Shown in pieces: positions 1 through 8,712 of a DNA stretch of 64,000 bases. Positions within the stretch are counted from its first letter, which is position 1. Each line of letters opens with the position of its first letter. Origin of the DNA: Myxococcota bacterium (GTDB lineage: Bacteria > Myxococcota_A > UBA9160 > UBA4427); the NCBI GenBank assembly GCA_030748735.1, contig JASMLK010000055.1:1-64000 (forward strand), written 5' to 3'. The position numbers were made by a program, and so were the translations under genes. The notes under the pieces were generated by a model. It saw nothing but the letters and a program-made list of their open reading frames with translations, did no database searches and was not told the origin of the DNA.

Positions 1-2946
1 CAGGTACGAGCCCTGGATCGGGTTTTCGTTCTTCGAGGTGCCGAGTTCGCGCTGGATGATGAGCTGGATCGCGACCGCGCGGCGGACCGAATCCTCGGTC
101 GGCGTCGTGACCGCTTCGTCGAAGGCGTTGGTGTGCAGGCTGTTGCAGCCGTCCTGCAACGCCGTCAACGCCTGCAGCGTGGTGCGGATGTCGTTGAAGT
201 TCATCTCCTGCGCATGCAGCGAACGACCCGAAGTCTGGATGTGATACTTGAGCTGCTGGCTCCGCGGCGAAGCCGCAAAGCGGTCGCGCATGGCGATCGC
301 CCAGATGCGCCGCGCCACCCTGCCGATCACGTTGTATTCGAGGTCGAGCCCGTTGCTGAAGAAGAACGAAAAGCTCGGCGCAAAGGCATCCACGTCCATG
401 CCGCGCGCGCGGTAGTACTCGACGAAGGTGAAACCGTTGGCCAGGGTGAAGGCCAGCTGGGTGATCGGGTTCGCTCCGGCTTCCGCCATGTGATAGCCCG
501 AGATCGAAACCGAGTAGAAGTTCCTCACCGCGTTGTCGATGAAGTACTGCTGGATGTCCCCCATCATCTTCAACGCGAAACCCGTCGAGAAGATGCAGGT
601 GTTCTGGGCCTGGTCTTCCTTCAAGATGTCGGCCTGCACGGTGCCGCGTACCCGCGAGAGCGCGTCGGCCTTGATGCGCTCGTAGGTTTCTCGGTCTACG
701 GCGCGGTCGCCCGGGATGCCGAGGAGCCCGAGTCCGAGCCCGTTGTGTCCTTCGGGCAGTTGGCCGCCGTAGGTCGGAAGCGCGTCGCCTCCGCAGCGCG
801 CCCGCACGGCGCCGAGTTCCCCGGTTTCCATCAGGTGCTTCTCGACCTGCTGATCGATCGCCGCGTTCAGGAAGAAGGCGAGGATCATCGGGGCCGGCCC
901 GTTGATGGTGAGCGAAACGCTCGTGGTCGGGGCGCAGAGATCGAGACCCGAATAGAGCTTCTTGGCGTCGTCGAGGCTGCAGACGGAAACGCCCGAGTTG
1001 CCCACCTTGCCGAGGATGTCGGGGCGTTCGGCCGGGTTGCGACCGTAGAGGGTCACGCTGTCGAAGGCGGTCGAAAGGCGCGCGGCGCTCTGTCCCCTGC
1101 AGAGGTAGTGGAAACGTCGGTTGGTGCGCTCTGGCGTGCCCTCCCCCGCGAACATGCGGGTGGGGTCTTCGCCGTCGCGCTTGAACGGGAACACGCCCGC
1201 GGTGAACGGGAAGTGACCGGGGAGGTTCTCCTGCCGCAGGTAGCGGGTGAGTGAGCCCCAATCGTCTTCGCGTGGAAGCGCGACCTTCGGGACGGCGGTG
1301 CCAGAGAGCGTCTCGCCGTGGTTGCGCACGTGGATCTCGCGGTCGCGCACCTCGTAGTGCTGCTCTTCGGCCTGATAGCGCGCGCGGGTTTCGGGCCAGT
1401 CCTCGAGATCGCGCCTCAGTTGCGCGGGCAGGTCTTCGAGGACCCTCTCGCGACGGGCTTCCAACGCACCGCGCGCATCCGCGTCGAGGTTGGCTTCTGC
1501 GTCGCGTTCGAGGTCGGCCAGGGTGCGGCGGATGGCGTCGGCTGTCGCAGCCCGGTTGGCCTGCTCGTCGGTTTGTTCTCGGTAGCTGCGCACCGCCTGT
1601 GAGATTTCGGTCAGGTACCGGTCGCTCGCCCCGGGCAGGACCGCGCCACCACCCGTATGGGGCATGGGCAACGCGTGAACGTCACTCTGGATTGCGGCTG
1701 CCCCCTTCTCGACGAGGTCGCGTCGCAGTGCTTCGTAGAGCCGATCCACGCCCGAGTCGTTCCATTGGTGGGCGATGGCCGAAAAGACCGGGACGTCTGC
1801 GTCCTCGACGTCGAACTGTTGGCGATTGCGCCGCCACTGTTTGCGCACATCGCGCAGGGCGTCTTGCGCTCCGCGGCGGTCGCTCTTGTTGATCACGATG
1901 TAGTCGGCGAGTTCGAGCATGTCGATCTTCTCGAGCTGCGACGGTGCGCCGAAGTCGGGCGTCATCACATAGATCGAGCGTTCGGCAAGGTCGACGATCT
2001 CCGAGTCGCTCTGCCCGATGCCCGCCGTCTCGACGATCACGAGGTCGAAGCCAGCGGCTTCGAGCACGAGCAAGGCGTCGGCCACGGCCTGCGACAACGC
2101 GAGGTTGGCCTGGCGGGTCGCCATCGAGCGGATGAACACGTTGGGGCCGCCGGCGGCGTTGAGTCGAATGCGATCGCCGAGCAGCGCGCCGCCGCTTCGC
2201 CGCCGCGACGGGTCGACGAGCAGCAGTGCGATCTGTGCGTCGTCCGTGTCGCGCTTGAAGCGCCGCAGCAGTTCGTCGAGCAGGCTCGACTTGCCGGCGC
2301 CGCCTGTTCCCGTGAGGCCGAGAACGGCGGTCGAGTGGGTGGCCGCGCGATCCCGCAGCTGTGCGCGCAGGGCCGTCGTTGCGGGATCCGTGGCGGTTTC
2401 GTCGATGTGCGTCGATTCGATCTGGCTGATCGCGCGCGCGACGGCGTAGTGATCTCGCGCGTCGAGCGCTTCGACCTGGACTTCGTGGGCCGCGTTCGCG
2501 TTGGCGCGGCTCTCTTCGATGATCTGGCCGATCATCCCCTCGAGCCCCATCACGCGCCCGTCTTCGGGACTGAAGATGCGCGCGACCCCGATGCCGTGCA
2601 GGTACTCGATCTCGTCGGGCGCGATCGTTCCGCCGCCGCCACCGTAGACGCGAATCTGCCCGGCCCCGCGTTCGCGCAATTGCTCGACCATGTAGCTGAA
2701 GAACTCGACGTGTCCGCCCTGGTACGACGAAACCGCAATCGCGTGGGCGTCTTCCTGGATCGCCGCTTCGACGACTTCCTGCACCGATCGGTCGTGCCCG
2801 AGGTGGATGACCTCGGCGCCCTGCGACTGGAGAATGCGTCGCATGATGTTGATCGCAGCGTCGTGTCCATCGAACAACGACGCAGCGGTCACCACGCGGA
2901 CCGGGTGGCTGGCACGCGAATCGACGGCTTGCAGGGCCTGGCTCAT
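1..2946 (-). CDS. icmF: IcmF-type fused acyl-CoA mutase (isobutyryl-CoA mutase family), 3' end outside window
   Basis: Adenosylcobalamin-dependent carbon-skeleton mutase fused to its own G-protein chaperone. IcmF enzymes interconvert isobutyryl-CoA and butyryl-CoA or related branched acyl-CoAs in the cytosol. Visible in order: an N-terminal B12 domain (about residues 15-145) with D26-G-H28, where His28 is the expected cobalt ligand; a MeaI-like GTPase domain with P-loop GTGGAGKS near 213-220; then the mutase barrel from about residue 560. The barrel contains RFHYL near residue 612, the IcmF form of the region where methylmalonyl-CoA mutase has its substrate tyrosine. About 982 residues are present of the roughly 1,090 usual, so the C-terminus lies beyond base 1. 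The ATG overlaps the stop of the upstream MerR gene (ATGA), so the two form an operon. The domain order is IcmF and not MCM, but the exact substrate is inferred. Confidence 0.93.
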   Translation of the reverse strand, partial: MSQALQAVDSRASHPVRVVTAASLFDGHDAAINIMRRILQSQGAEVIHLGHDRSVQEVVEAAIQEDAHAIAVSSYQGGHVEFFSYMVEQLRERGAGQIRVYGGGGGTIAPDEIEYLHGIGVARIFSPEDGRVMGLEGMIGQIIEESRANANAAHEVQVEALDARDHYAVARAISQIESTHIDETATDPATTALRAQLRDRAATHSTAVLGLTGTGGAGKSSLLDELLRRFKRDTDDAQIALLLVDPSRRRSGGALLGDRIRLNAAGGPNVFIRSMATRQANLALSQAVADALLVLEAAGFDLVIVETAGIGQSDSEIVDLAERSIYVMTPDFGAPSQLEKIDMLELADYIVINKSDRRGAQDALRDVRKQWRRNRQQFDVEDADVPVFSAIAHQWNDSGVDRLYEALRRDLVEKGAAAIQSDVHALPMPHTGGGAVLPGASDRYLTEISQAVRSYREQTDEQANRAATADAIRRTLADLERDAEANLDADARGALEARRERVLEDLPAQLRRDLEDWPETRARYQAEEQHYEVRDREIHVRNHGETLSGTAVPKVALPREDDWGSLTRYLRQENLPGHFPFTAGVFPFKRDGEDPTRMFAGEGTPERTNRRFHYLCRGQSAARLSTAFDSVTLYGRNPAERPDILGKVGNSGVSVCSLDDAKKLYSGLDLCAPTTSVSLTINGPAPMILAFFLNAAIDQQVEKHLMETGELGAVRARCGGDALPTYGGQLPEGHNGLGLGLLGIPGDRAVDRETYERIKADALSRVRGTVQADILKEDQAQNTCIFSTGFALKMMGDIQQYFIDNAVRNFYSVSISGYHMAEAGANPITQLAFTLANGFTFVEYYRARGMDVDAFAPSFSFFFSNGLDLEYNVIGRVARRIWAIAMRDRFAASPRSQQLKYHIQTSGRSLHAQEMNFNDIRTTLQALTALQDGCNSLHTNAFDEAVTTPTEDSVRRAVAIQLIIQRELGTSKNENPIQGSYL

Positions 2947-3452
2947 GATCGGTCTTCCTTGTTGTCCTTGCTGGACTGGGAGGCGGCCCCGGCGGCCTGC
3001 GCGGGGTCGTTCAATTGCTGTACGCGAGCGCCGATGCGGTCGCGGTAGCGCGTCATGTCGTCGCGCAGGGAAACCAATTCTTCGATCCGCGCATCGAGGT
3101 CTACGAGGTGTCGTCCCAGGTGTGCGTCGAGCACCTGCAGCATGTCGTGGGTCGAACCCGCGATGGCGTAGACGGCGTTGAGTTCGCGGATCTCGGCCAG
3201 GGTGAGACCGAGCTTCTTGAGGCGGCCGATGAAGGCGAGACGTTCGAGTTCGTCCGGCCCGTAGACGCGTCGGCCGGAAGCGCGCCGGCGCACGCCCGGG
3301 AGCAACCCGACCTCTTCGTAGTAGCGGATCGTGCGGGCCGACACGCCGCAGCGTCGACAGGCTTCGCCGATGTCGACGAGTTCCTCTTCCCCTTCGGCGC
3401 CGGGGCCGTCGGAGGGCGGGTCGGGCACGAGGCTACGGGCTTCGCTTGCCAT
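2943..3452 (-). CDS. MerR-family transcriptional regulator of the icmF operon
   Basis: A 169-residue MerR-type activator or repressor. The N-terminal winged helix runs from about residue 25 (DIGEACRRCGVS, then RTIRYYEEVGLLPG and GRRVYGPDELERL). A long dimerisation helix follows with heptad-like spacing (about 110-145), and the tail is short and polar. No cysteine metal site is seen in the C-terminus, which argues against a metal sensor. It looks more like the MerR proteins that control branched-chain or acyl-CoA catabolism. The start is placed at the ATG at 3452 because codons further upstream read as low-complexity Arg/Pro sequence. Its stop overlaps the icmF start by 4 bp, so it probably regulates its own operon. 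The effector is unknown. Confidence 0.85.
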   Translation of the reverse strand: MASEARSLVPDPPSDGPGAEGEEELVDIGEACRRCGVSARTIRYYEEVGLLPGVRRRASGRRVYGPDELERLAFIGRLKKLGLTLAEIRELNAVYAIAGSTHDMLQVLDAHLGRHLVDLDARIEELVSLRDDMTRYRDRIGARVQQLNDPAQAAGAASQSSKDNKEDRS

Positions 3453-3584
3453 GGTCGGAATCCAGAATGGGCTGCTGGGGACTTGGCTCGGGCGACGGAC
3501 GCGCCGGTGGGCACCGGGGCGCCCCGAGCCGAACCTCACCGGGTTTTCGAGACGGGCAGGATACGCACGTACTGTCCTGTTTGC

Positions 3585-3600
3585 CAGTTCACGTCAACTG
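3585..3600. promoter_or_regulatory. Possible operator/-35 region for the MerR-icmF operon
   Basis: Dyad CAGTT, 6 nt, AACTG between the divergent MerR gene and the plus-strand membrane protein. On the minus strand it contains TTGACG, usable as a -35 box, about 140 bp before the MerR start. No convincing -10 element is seen, so this is a weak call. Confidence 0.3.
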
Positions 3601-3719
3601 TGATGCTGCGACCCGCCTCGTATCGGCAACAAGGGTCCGAATCCCAAGCCGCCGAACCGAAAGGCCCTTGTGGTAAAGATCGGCTCCACCCGATCCAGGG
3701 AAGCCGGGGGACGCATTTG

Positions 3720-5909
3720 GTGGCGGAAAATGGGAGCACGCAAGCAGGGGGCATGCTGAGGGGCCGCACAGGCACCGTGGCGTGGCTCGCGCTCGTACTC
3801 GTCTTCGCGGTGCCCCTGTGCCGCCGCTCGATCAACCTCTCGGACGAGGGCTACATCCTGCTCCAGGCCTTCGACATGCTCGAAGGCAGGGTGCTCTACC
3901 GCGACATGGATGCCTTCGTTTCGCCGGGCATCTGGTTCCTGCTCGCGGGGCTCTTCAAGCTGGTCGAACCGAGTGTGTTGGCGAGCCGCGCGCTGTCGCT
4001 GGCATCGTTCGTGGCGACCGCGGCGCTCACCTTTCGCATCGTCGACCTCACCACCCGGCGCACCCTCGCATGGCTTTCGACGGGCGTCTTCGTGGTGATG
4101 GCTGTCTGGGCCTTCCCGATCTGGACCTGGACCTTCTATTCGCCGTTCGCGGTGTTGTTCGCGATGTGTGCGCTCGAGCGCTTGCTCGTCTTCTCACGTC
4201 GCGCTCGCACGACCGACCTCGTCTGGCTCGGCGTGTGGCTCGGTCTGGCGATCACCTTCAAGCAGAACTACGGGACCTTCGCGCTGCTCGGTTCGTTGGT
4301 CGCGCTCGGGGTCCTGCGCGTGACCGGTGCGCGCGAGGGTTCGCAAGCGCTGCCCGGGCCTGGCGCTTCGCTCGGCGCCGTGGCGATCGGGGGTGCGGCG
4401 ATCGGAGTGCCGGTGTTCGGCTATCTGATCGCGAATGGCGCGGTGGTGGACGCGTTTCGCAGCCTGGTCGTGCACCCATTCGTCTTCGCGGGGCAGCACG
4501 ATGTCGCGTATCTCGGCTTCGCTTCGCTGTTCGATCCCTTCGTGCTCGATGGCACCGACCGCTTGACCTACGGGGCGAGTTCGCTTTATCGCATCGTGAC
4601 CCCGATCGACGTGCTGCGCGAACTGCGAATCGTCGAGCGCATGCACGTCGGGCTCTACCTGATGCCCCCCGCCCTGTTTGCGATTGCGGCCGTCGTACTG
4701 TGGCGCAAGCGCGCGTCGTTCGATCGCGATCTCTTCGCTGTTGGCTTGATTGCGGGGGCCGTCTTCCTCGGTGTCTTTCCGCGCGCCGACTACAACCATC
4801 TGCTCAACGTCTACCAACCGGTGCTCATCCTCGCGATGTTGGTGCTCGATCGCTGCATGGGAGACCCGGCGATCGCGCGTTGGCTCGGCAAGCGCGGGGT
4901 CCGAGCCGTCGCCGGCTTCGTCGTGGCGAGCTACGTGATCGTGGCGGTCTACTGGTACGCACAGATCGTGATCACGATGGACGCCGAGATCACGCCGCGA
5001 CGTGGCGGGGTGCTCGAGCGGCCTGAAATCGCGCAACGGCTCAATCAGCTGACCGAAGTCGTCTGGGCGAACACGCGTCCGGGCGACCCCCTGCTCTCGG
5101 TCCCCGACCTCGCCATGCTGAACTTCCTCGCCGAACGTTCGATGCCGAGCCCGTACTACAACCTCTACCAGCACCACATTGCGCACGACGGCGGAGCGGC
5201 TGTCGTCGACGGCAGTCGGGCGAATGGCGTGCGCTTCGCGGTCGCGCGCTACAACGGCTTCTTCTCCGATCGGGATCGCCTGCGCGACTATGCGCCGACG
5301 TTGATCGATCATCTCGACCGGGACTTCGCGATCCAGTTCACGGCGGGCGGTGACAACTTCGTCTTCCTTCACCGCCGACCACGTCCGGCGCCGAAACGCG
5401 AAACGGTCCGCTTGCTCGAGCACTGCATGATCGAACCCGAAGTGGATGCGGGGATCGATCATCAGGTGCGCGAACACCTGCTCTTCTCGACCCTCTACCA
5501 GGACGAGGGCGACCACCACGACGAAGCGGAGTGGACGGTCGAAAGTCGTTGCCGCATCCAACTGCCCGACGACCCCACCCTGCTCTTTGGCGTGCGGCCC
5601 GACTACTACCCGCCGCGCGATGCCGAGCCCGGCGCATCCCTCGACTTCGAAGTCTGGGTCGAGCGCTCGGGTTACGCGCCGGAGAAGGTTCTCGACCACC
5701 AGGTCCCGGTCGTGAAGCCGCCCCACCTGCGCCTCATCCGCTACTGGCCCGGCGAACAGCGTGCGGATCTCGGGCGTTTCGCTGGTGAAGAAGTCACGCT
5801 GGTCTTCCGCGGACGGCGTCGCGGACGCGTCGAGCAGCATCCACTGGCGTTTCGCAGCTACTCGACGATGTGGATCGACCCGCGGTTACTGGGTGCGGTG
5901 ACACCGTAG
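3720..5909 (+). CDS. Polytopic membrane protein, glycosyltransferase family 39 / ArnT-like
   Basis: About 729 residues. The N-terminal two thirds is a chain of hydrophobic segments, the first at AWLALVLVFAVPL. The acidic loop after it (LSDEGYILLQAFDMLEGRVLYRDMD) resembles the first periplasmic loop of GT39/PMT-type enzymes, where acidic residues bind the lipid-linked sugar donor. The last 270 residues are soluble and presumably periplasmic. Family members move sugars from polyprenyl phosphates to proteins or lipids outside the inner membrane, but the acceptor here is unknown. The GTG at 3720 is preferred because GGGGGA lies 8 nt upstream; the ATG at 3753 has its purine stretch too close. No polysaccharide gene is adjacent. 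A plain membrane protein of unknown function cannot be excluded. Confidence 0.75.
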   Translation: MAENGSTQAGGMLRGRTGTVAWLALVLVFAVPLCRRSINLSDEGYILLQAFDMLEGRVLYRDMDAFVSPGIWFLLAGLFKLVEPSVLASRALSLASFVATAALTFRIVDLTTRRTLAWLSTGVFVVMAVWAFPIWTWTFYSPFAVLFAMCALERLLVFSRRARTTDLVWLGVWLGLAITFKQNYGTFALLGSLVALGVLRVTGAREGSQALPGPGASLGAVAIGGAAIGVPVFGYLIANGAVVDAFRSLVVHPFVFAGQHDVAYLGFASLFDPFVLDGTDRLTYGASSLYRIVTPIDVLRELRIVERMHVGLYLMPPALFAIAAVVLWRKRASFDRDLFAVGLIAGAVFLGVFPRADYNHLLNVYQPVLILAMLVLDRCMGDPAIARWLGKRGVRAVAGFVVASYVIVAVYWYAQIVITMDAEITPRRGGVLERPEIAQRLNQLTEVVWANTRPGDPLLSVPDLAMLNFLAERSMPSPYYNLYQHHIAHDGGAAVVDGSRANGVRFAVARYNGFFSDRDRLRDYAPTLIDHLDRDFAIQFTAGGDNFVFLHRRPRPAPKRETVRLLEHCMIEPEVDAGIDHQVREHLLFSTLYQDEGDHHDEAEWTVESRCRIQLPDDPTLLFGVRPDYYPPRDAEPGASLDFEVWVERSGYAPEKVLDHQVPVVKPPHLRLIRYWPGEQRADLGRFAGEEVTLVFRGRRRGRVEQHPLAFRSYSTMWIDPRLLGAVTP

Positions 5910-5932
5910 TCGTTCGCTCCTGCGACTCGTGA

Positions 5933-6955
5933 TCAGTAGTCGACGATGATCGACCACCGCGCGTACCAGTCGACGCCGTCCTGGCCGTCGAATTCCTTCG
6001 AGTTGAAGAAGGCCATGAACTGGCTCTTGAAGCGGCCACGTTCGAAGCCGAGGCCCATGGGAGCGTGGACCACGATGGTGCGTTTGGTGACCTCGTGTGA
6101 GTCCTCGAAGGTGTTCCCGTCGAGGAAGATGTCGCGAGCGACAGCCGAAACATTCACGCCGACGAACAGGTAGACACGCGTGGGACTGTCGCCGTCGTCC
6201 GGGGGCGAGAAACGTCCGCGACCGAAGTCTGCTGGGAGTGCGCGGCCGAGCCGGAACATCATTCCCGCGGTGCCTGCCGTCTTCACGTTGCCCAGTTCGC
6301 CCGTGAGGTTCGCCAGCACATCGGCCTCGATCCCGGGGGCGAGGACGAGGGGGCGGCCGGGAACGCGCCAGGTGCGCGCACGACGCAGCACCAGGGCGAA
6401 CTCGTTGTCGAGTTGGTTGTCCCAGCCGCGGAAGGTCGGCGAGTCCGTCGCGACGTGGAGCAGGTCCTGTCCCTGTTCCGCGGCAGCAGCCGGGCCGACG
6501 ACGCCGATGTCCAGTTCCAAGGTGTCGAGAAAGGGGATCGTTCGTGGATCTGCTCGGGCCTCGCTGCGGTTCCGATCGCGGTGCAGGGAAAGGCGCGTGT
6601 ACAGGTAGCCGGCATAGGGGCGGTCGTCGGGCACGACCGCGCGCGCCGAGGAATCTTCCGGCGTGTACATCTCGTGGCGCAGGCCGAAGCCGAAGCGAAC
6701 GTCGCCGGGGTCGTCGTTCCAGGGCGGCAGCGCGTAGGCGAGTTTCGCCATCCAACCCGGCACATTGCCCTGTGGCGCGAGAACGTCCAGCACGAGTCCG
6801 TTGGAGTAGTGGCGGTCCTCTCCAGCGAAGACGACGTCGTTGTCGATTTCGAACGCGATGCGCCAGACGCGACCGTCCGCCGCCGCGCGCGACGGCAATG
6901 CGATGCTCGCACTCGACAACAGTGCAGCGCCGAGTGCCACGATCGCGAGGTTCAT
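5933..6955 (-). CDS. lpxR: LpxR-family lipid A deacylase (outer-membrane protein)
   Basis: About 340 residues with an N-terminal signal peptide (hydrophobic segment ending near SRAAADG). The LpxR/DUF2219 beta-barrel follows. Its landmark FEIDNDVVFAGEDRHYSNG carries the Asn-Asp pair and YSNG that form the active site in Salmonella LpxR. The start of the next strand, LDIGVVGPA, and the C-terminal aromatic strand ending in WSIIVDY fit outer-membrane barrel assembly. The enzyme removes 3'-O-linked acyl chains from lipid A at the outer leaflet. The start at ATG 6955 gives the complete signal peptide. It follows era after 35 bp on the same strand and may be read through from the long operon. Family assignment is firm; true lipid A substrate is inferred. 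Confidence 0.85.
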   Translation of the reverse strand: MNLAIVALGAALLSSASIALPSRAAADGRVWRIAFEIDNDVVFAGEDRHYSNGLVLDVLAPQGNVPGWMAKLAYALPPWNDDPGDVRFGFGLRHEMYTPEDSSARAVVPDDRPYAGYLYTRLSLHRDRNRSEARADPRTIPFLDTLELDIGVVGPAAAAEQGQDLLHVATDSPTFRGWDNQLDNEFALVLRRARTWRVPGRPLVLAPGIEADVLANLTGELGNVKTAGTAGMMFRLGRALPADFGRGRFSPPDDGDSPTRVYLFVGVNVSAVARDIFLDGNTFEDSHEVTKRTIVVHAPMGLGFERGRFKSQFMAFFNSKEFDGQDGVDWYARWSIIVDY

Positions 6956-6990
6956 TTGCGATCGTCGCCCTACCGTGGCGTGAAGGCGGC

Positions 6991-7941
6991 TCAGTTGTAT
7001 CCCAGCGCTTCGATGCGCTTGCTGCTCTTCAGCCATTTCGGGTCGACCTTCACGAAGAGGTTGAGTCGCACCTGGGTACCGACAAGGGCCTCGATCTGCC
7101 TGCGTGCGCGGGTGCCGATGCGTTTCACCATCGACCCGCCGCGACCAACGACGATGCGTTTCTGGCTGTCACGCATGACGAGAATGTTCGCGTCGATCGT
7201 CACCCGATCGGCGGACGTTTCCGCGTACTTGATCACGTCGACGGCCATCTCGTAGGGGAGTTCCTGGCCGAGCGCCTCGAACAGGGCTTCTCGCACCAGT
7301 TCGCCCGCGAGCCAGCGCACCGGGCGATCGGTGAGGGTTTCGGGGTCGTAGAGCGGCGGCGATTCGGGAAGCGCACGGGCGATCGCGGCTTCGAGGGCCT
7401 CGACCCCCTCGCCGCGAAGCGCCGAGATCTCGACCACGGCATCGCAGGGGGTGACGTTTGCGGGAACGTCGATCGCGGCCCCCTCGCTCTCTGCCGCCTC
7501 GGTGGAAGCGCCTTTGCCCTTCTTCGGCAGATCCAGCTTGGTCGCTCCGATCACGAAGGGCTTCTCGTAGCGCGCGAGCTTCTCGCACAGCGCGTCGTGG
7601 AGCGGCTCCCAACCGCGGGTGTGATCGACCAACACCACGCCGACGTCGCACCCGCGCACCGCTTCGTCCACGGCATCGTTGAGCGCCGCATTCAGGGTGC
7701 GCTCGCTTTCATGGAGGCCCGGGGTGTCGACGAAGAGGAGCTGCGCGCCCTCGATGTTGTGGATACCGAGGATGCGACTGCGCGTGGTCTGCGGCTTGGC
7801 GGTGACGATGGCGAGCTTCTGCCCGAGCAGCTGGTTCATCAAGGTGGACTTGCCCGCGTTGGGCGGTCCGAGCAGCGCGACGAAGCCCGCGCGATGGGCG
7901 GCATCGTTGGTTTCCTTCGAAGTCGAAGCATCGTCGGTCAA
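6991..7941 (-). CDS. era: GTPase Era (16S rRNA/30S assembly)
   Basis: Era binds GTP and the 3' end of 16S rRNA during 30S maturation. Visible motifs are G1 GPPNAGKST, G2 TTRSRILG, G3 DTPGLHE and a TKLD-type G4. The C-terminal KH domain has IVVGRGGSMVKRIGTRAR, the RNA-binding GxxG loop. At 316 residues it is slightly longer than E. coli Era because of an Ala/Glu-rich insertion (KGKGASTEAAESEG) after G4. Translation starts at TTG 7941, which overlaps the rnc stop (TTGA). The rnc-era coupling is a widespread arrangement and supports the call. Confidence 0.97.
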   Translation of the reverse strand: MTDDASTSKETNDAAHRAGFVALLGPPNAGKSTLMNQLLGQKLAIVTAKPQTTRSRILGIHNIEGAQLLFVDTPGLHESERTLNAALNDAVDEAVRGCDVGVVLVDHTRGWEPLHDALCEKLARYEKPFVIGATKLDLPKKGKGASTEAAESEGAAIDVPANVTPCDAVVEISALRGEGVEALEAAIARALPESPPLYDPETLTDRPVRWLAGELVREALFEALGQELPYEMAVDVIKYAETSADRVTIDANILVMRDSQKRIVVGRGGSMVKRIGTRARRQIEALVGTQVRLNLFVKVDPKWLKSSKRIEALGYN

Positions 7942-8687
7942 CGGGAGGCCTCGTCTTCGGCCCGTTCGGCCATCAAGCGGTCCACGCGTTCGAGAGCGAC
8001 CGTTGCGGCCCCTCGTTCAGCCAACCGCTTGCTGCGCGCGACGCCCTCGCCCCACGGTTCCCCGCCGATCTCGACCTGGACGGTGAAGCGCGCGTCGTCG
8101 CCATCGACTTCGCTGTCGTGAATGCAGGCGTAGCTCGGGAAGCCGCCGGTTTCGGCCATCACCCATTCTTGCAGACGTGTCTTTGGATCGCGCTGCATCG
8201 GGGCCTTGCCGGTGACGAGTTGGTCCTTGATGACTTCGCGTATCAATCTGGCGACCGCCTCGAGCCCGCCGTCGAGATAGATTGCGCCGAGGATCGCTTC
8301 GACGGCATCGGCCAGGATCCCCGGCTTCTGCTCACCCTTCGACTGCTGTTCGGTTCGGCCGAGCCGCAGGAACGGGCCGAGCCCCCAGCGTCCTGCGAGC
8401 TTCGCGAGCGACGGTGCATCGACGAGGTTCTGCAGCGCGAGGGTGAGCTCCCCCTCGTGCCAGTCGGGATGGGCCTCATAGAGGGCATGGGCCACCGCAA
8501 TACCGAGCACCGAGTCCCCGAGAAACTCGAGTCGCTCGTTGCTGGCTTCATCCTTGCGCTCGTTCGCCCAGGACGAATGCTGCAGGGCATTCTGGAGCCG
8601 GGCGCGATCGCGAAAGCGATAGCCGAGGCGCTGCTCCAACTCGTCGAGGTCGGGAGCCTCCTGCTCGTTGGCTTCGCGGCCACTCAT
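7938..8687 (-). CDS. rnc: Ribonuclease III
   Basis: Endonuclease for double-stranded RNA, processing rRNA precursors and other duplexes. The family signature NERLEFLGDSVLG is in the first third. A second catalytic cluster (DAVEAILGAIYLD) supplies the remaining metal-binding acidic residues. The C-terminal third is a double-stranded RNA-binding domain (PKTRLQEWVMAETGGFPSY through GVARSKRLAERGAA). Length is 249 residues from ATG 8687, normal for the family. Residues before that ATG in the open frame look non-homologous. It sits between mnmA (25 bp) and era (overlap), all on the minus strand. Confidence 0.97.
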   Translation of the reverse strand: MSGREANEQEAPDLDELEQRLGYRFRDRARLQNALQHSSWANERKDEASNERLEFLGDSVLGIAVAHALYEAHPDWHEGELTLALQNLVDAPSLAKLAGRWGLGPFLRLGRTEQQSKGEQKPGILADAVEAILGAIYLDGGLEAVARLIREVIKDQLVTGKAPMQRDPKTRLQEWVMAETGGFPSYACIHDSEVDGDDARFTVQVEIGGEPWGEGVARSKRLAERGAATVALERVDRLMAERAEDEASR

Positions 8688-8712
8688 CGCGCGTGTCTCT
8701 CCTGTGCTCGGC

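Noticed and set aside
3015-3719. N-terminal extension of the GT39-like frame
   Set aside because: It lies antisense to the MerR gene and lacks homology; the GTG at 3720 with GGGGGA fits a real start.
4194-5840. 548-residue minus-strand frame opposite the GT39-like gene
   Set aside because: Composition rich in Arg/His/Glu/Asp and no motif; mirror of the membrane protein codons.
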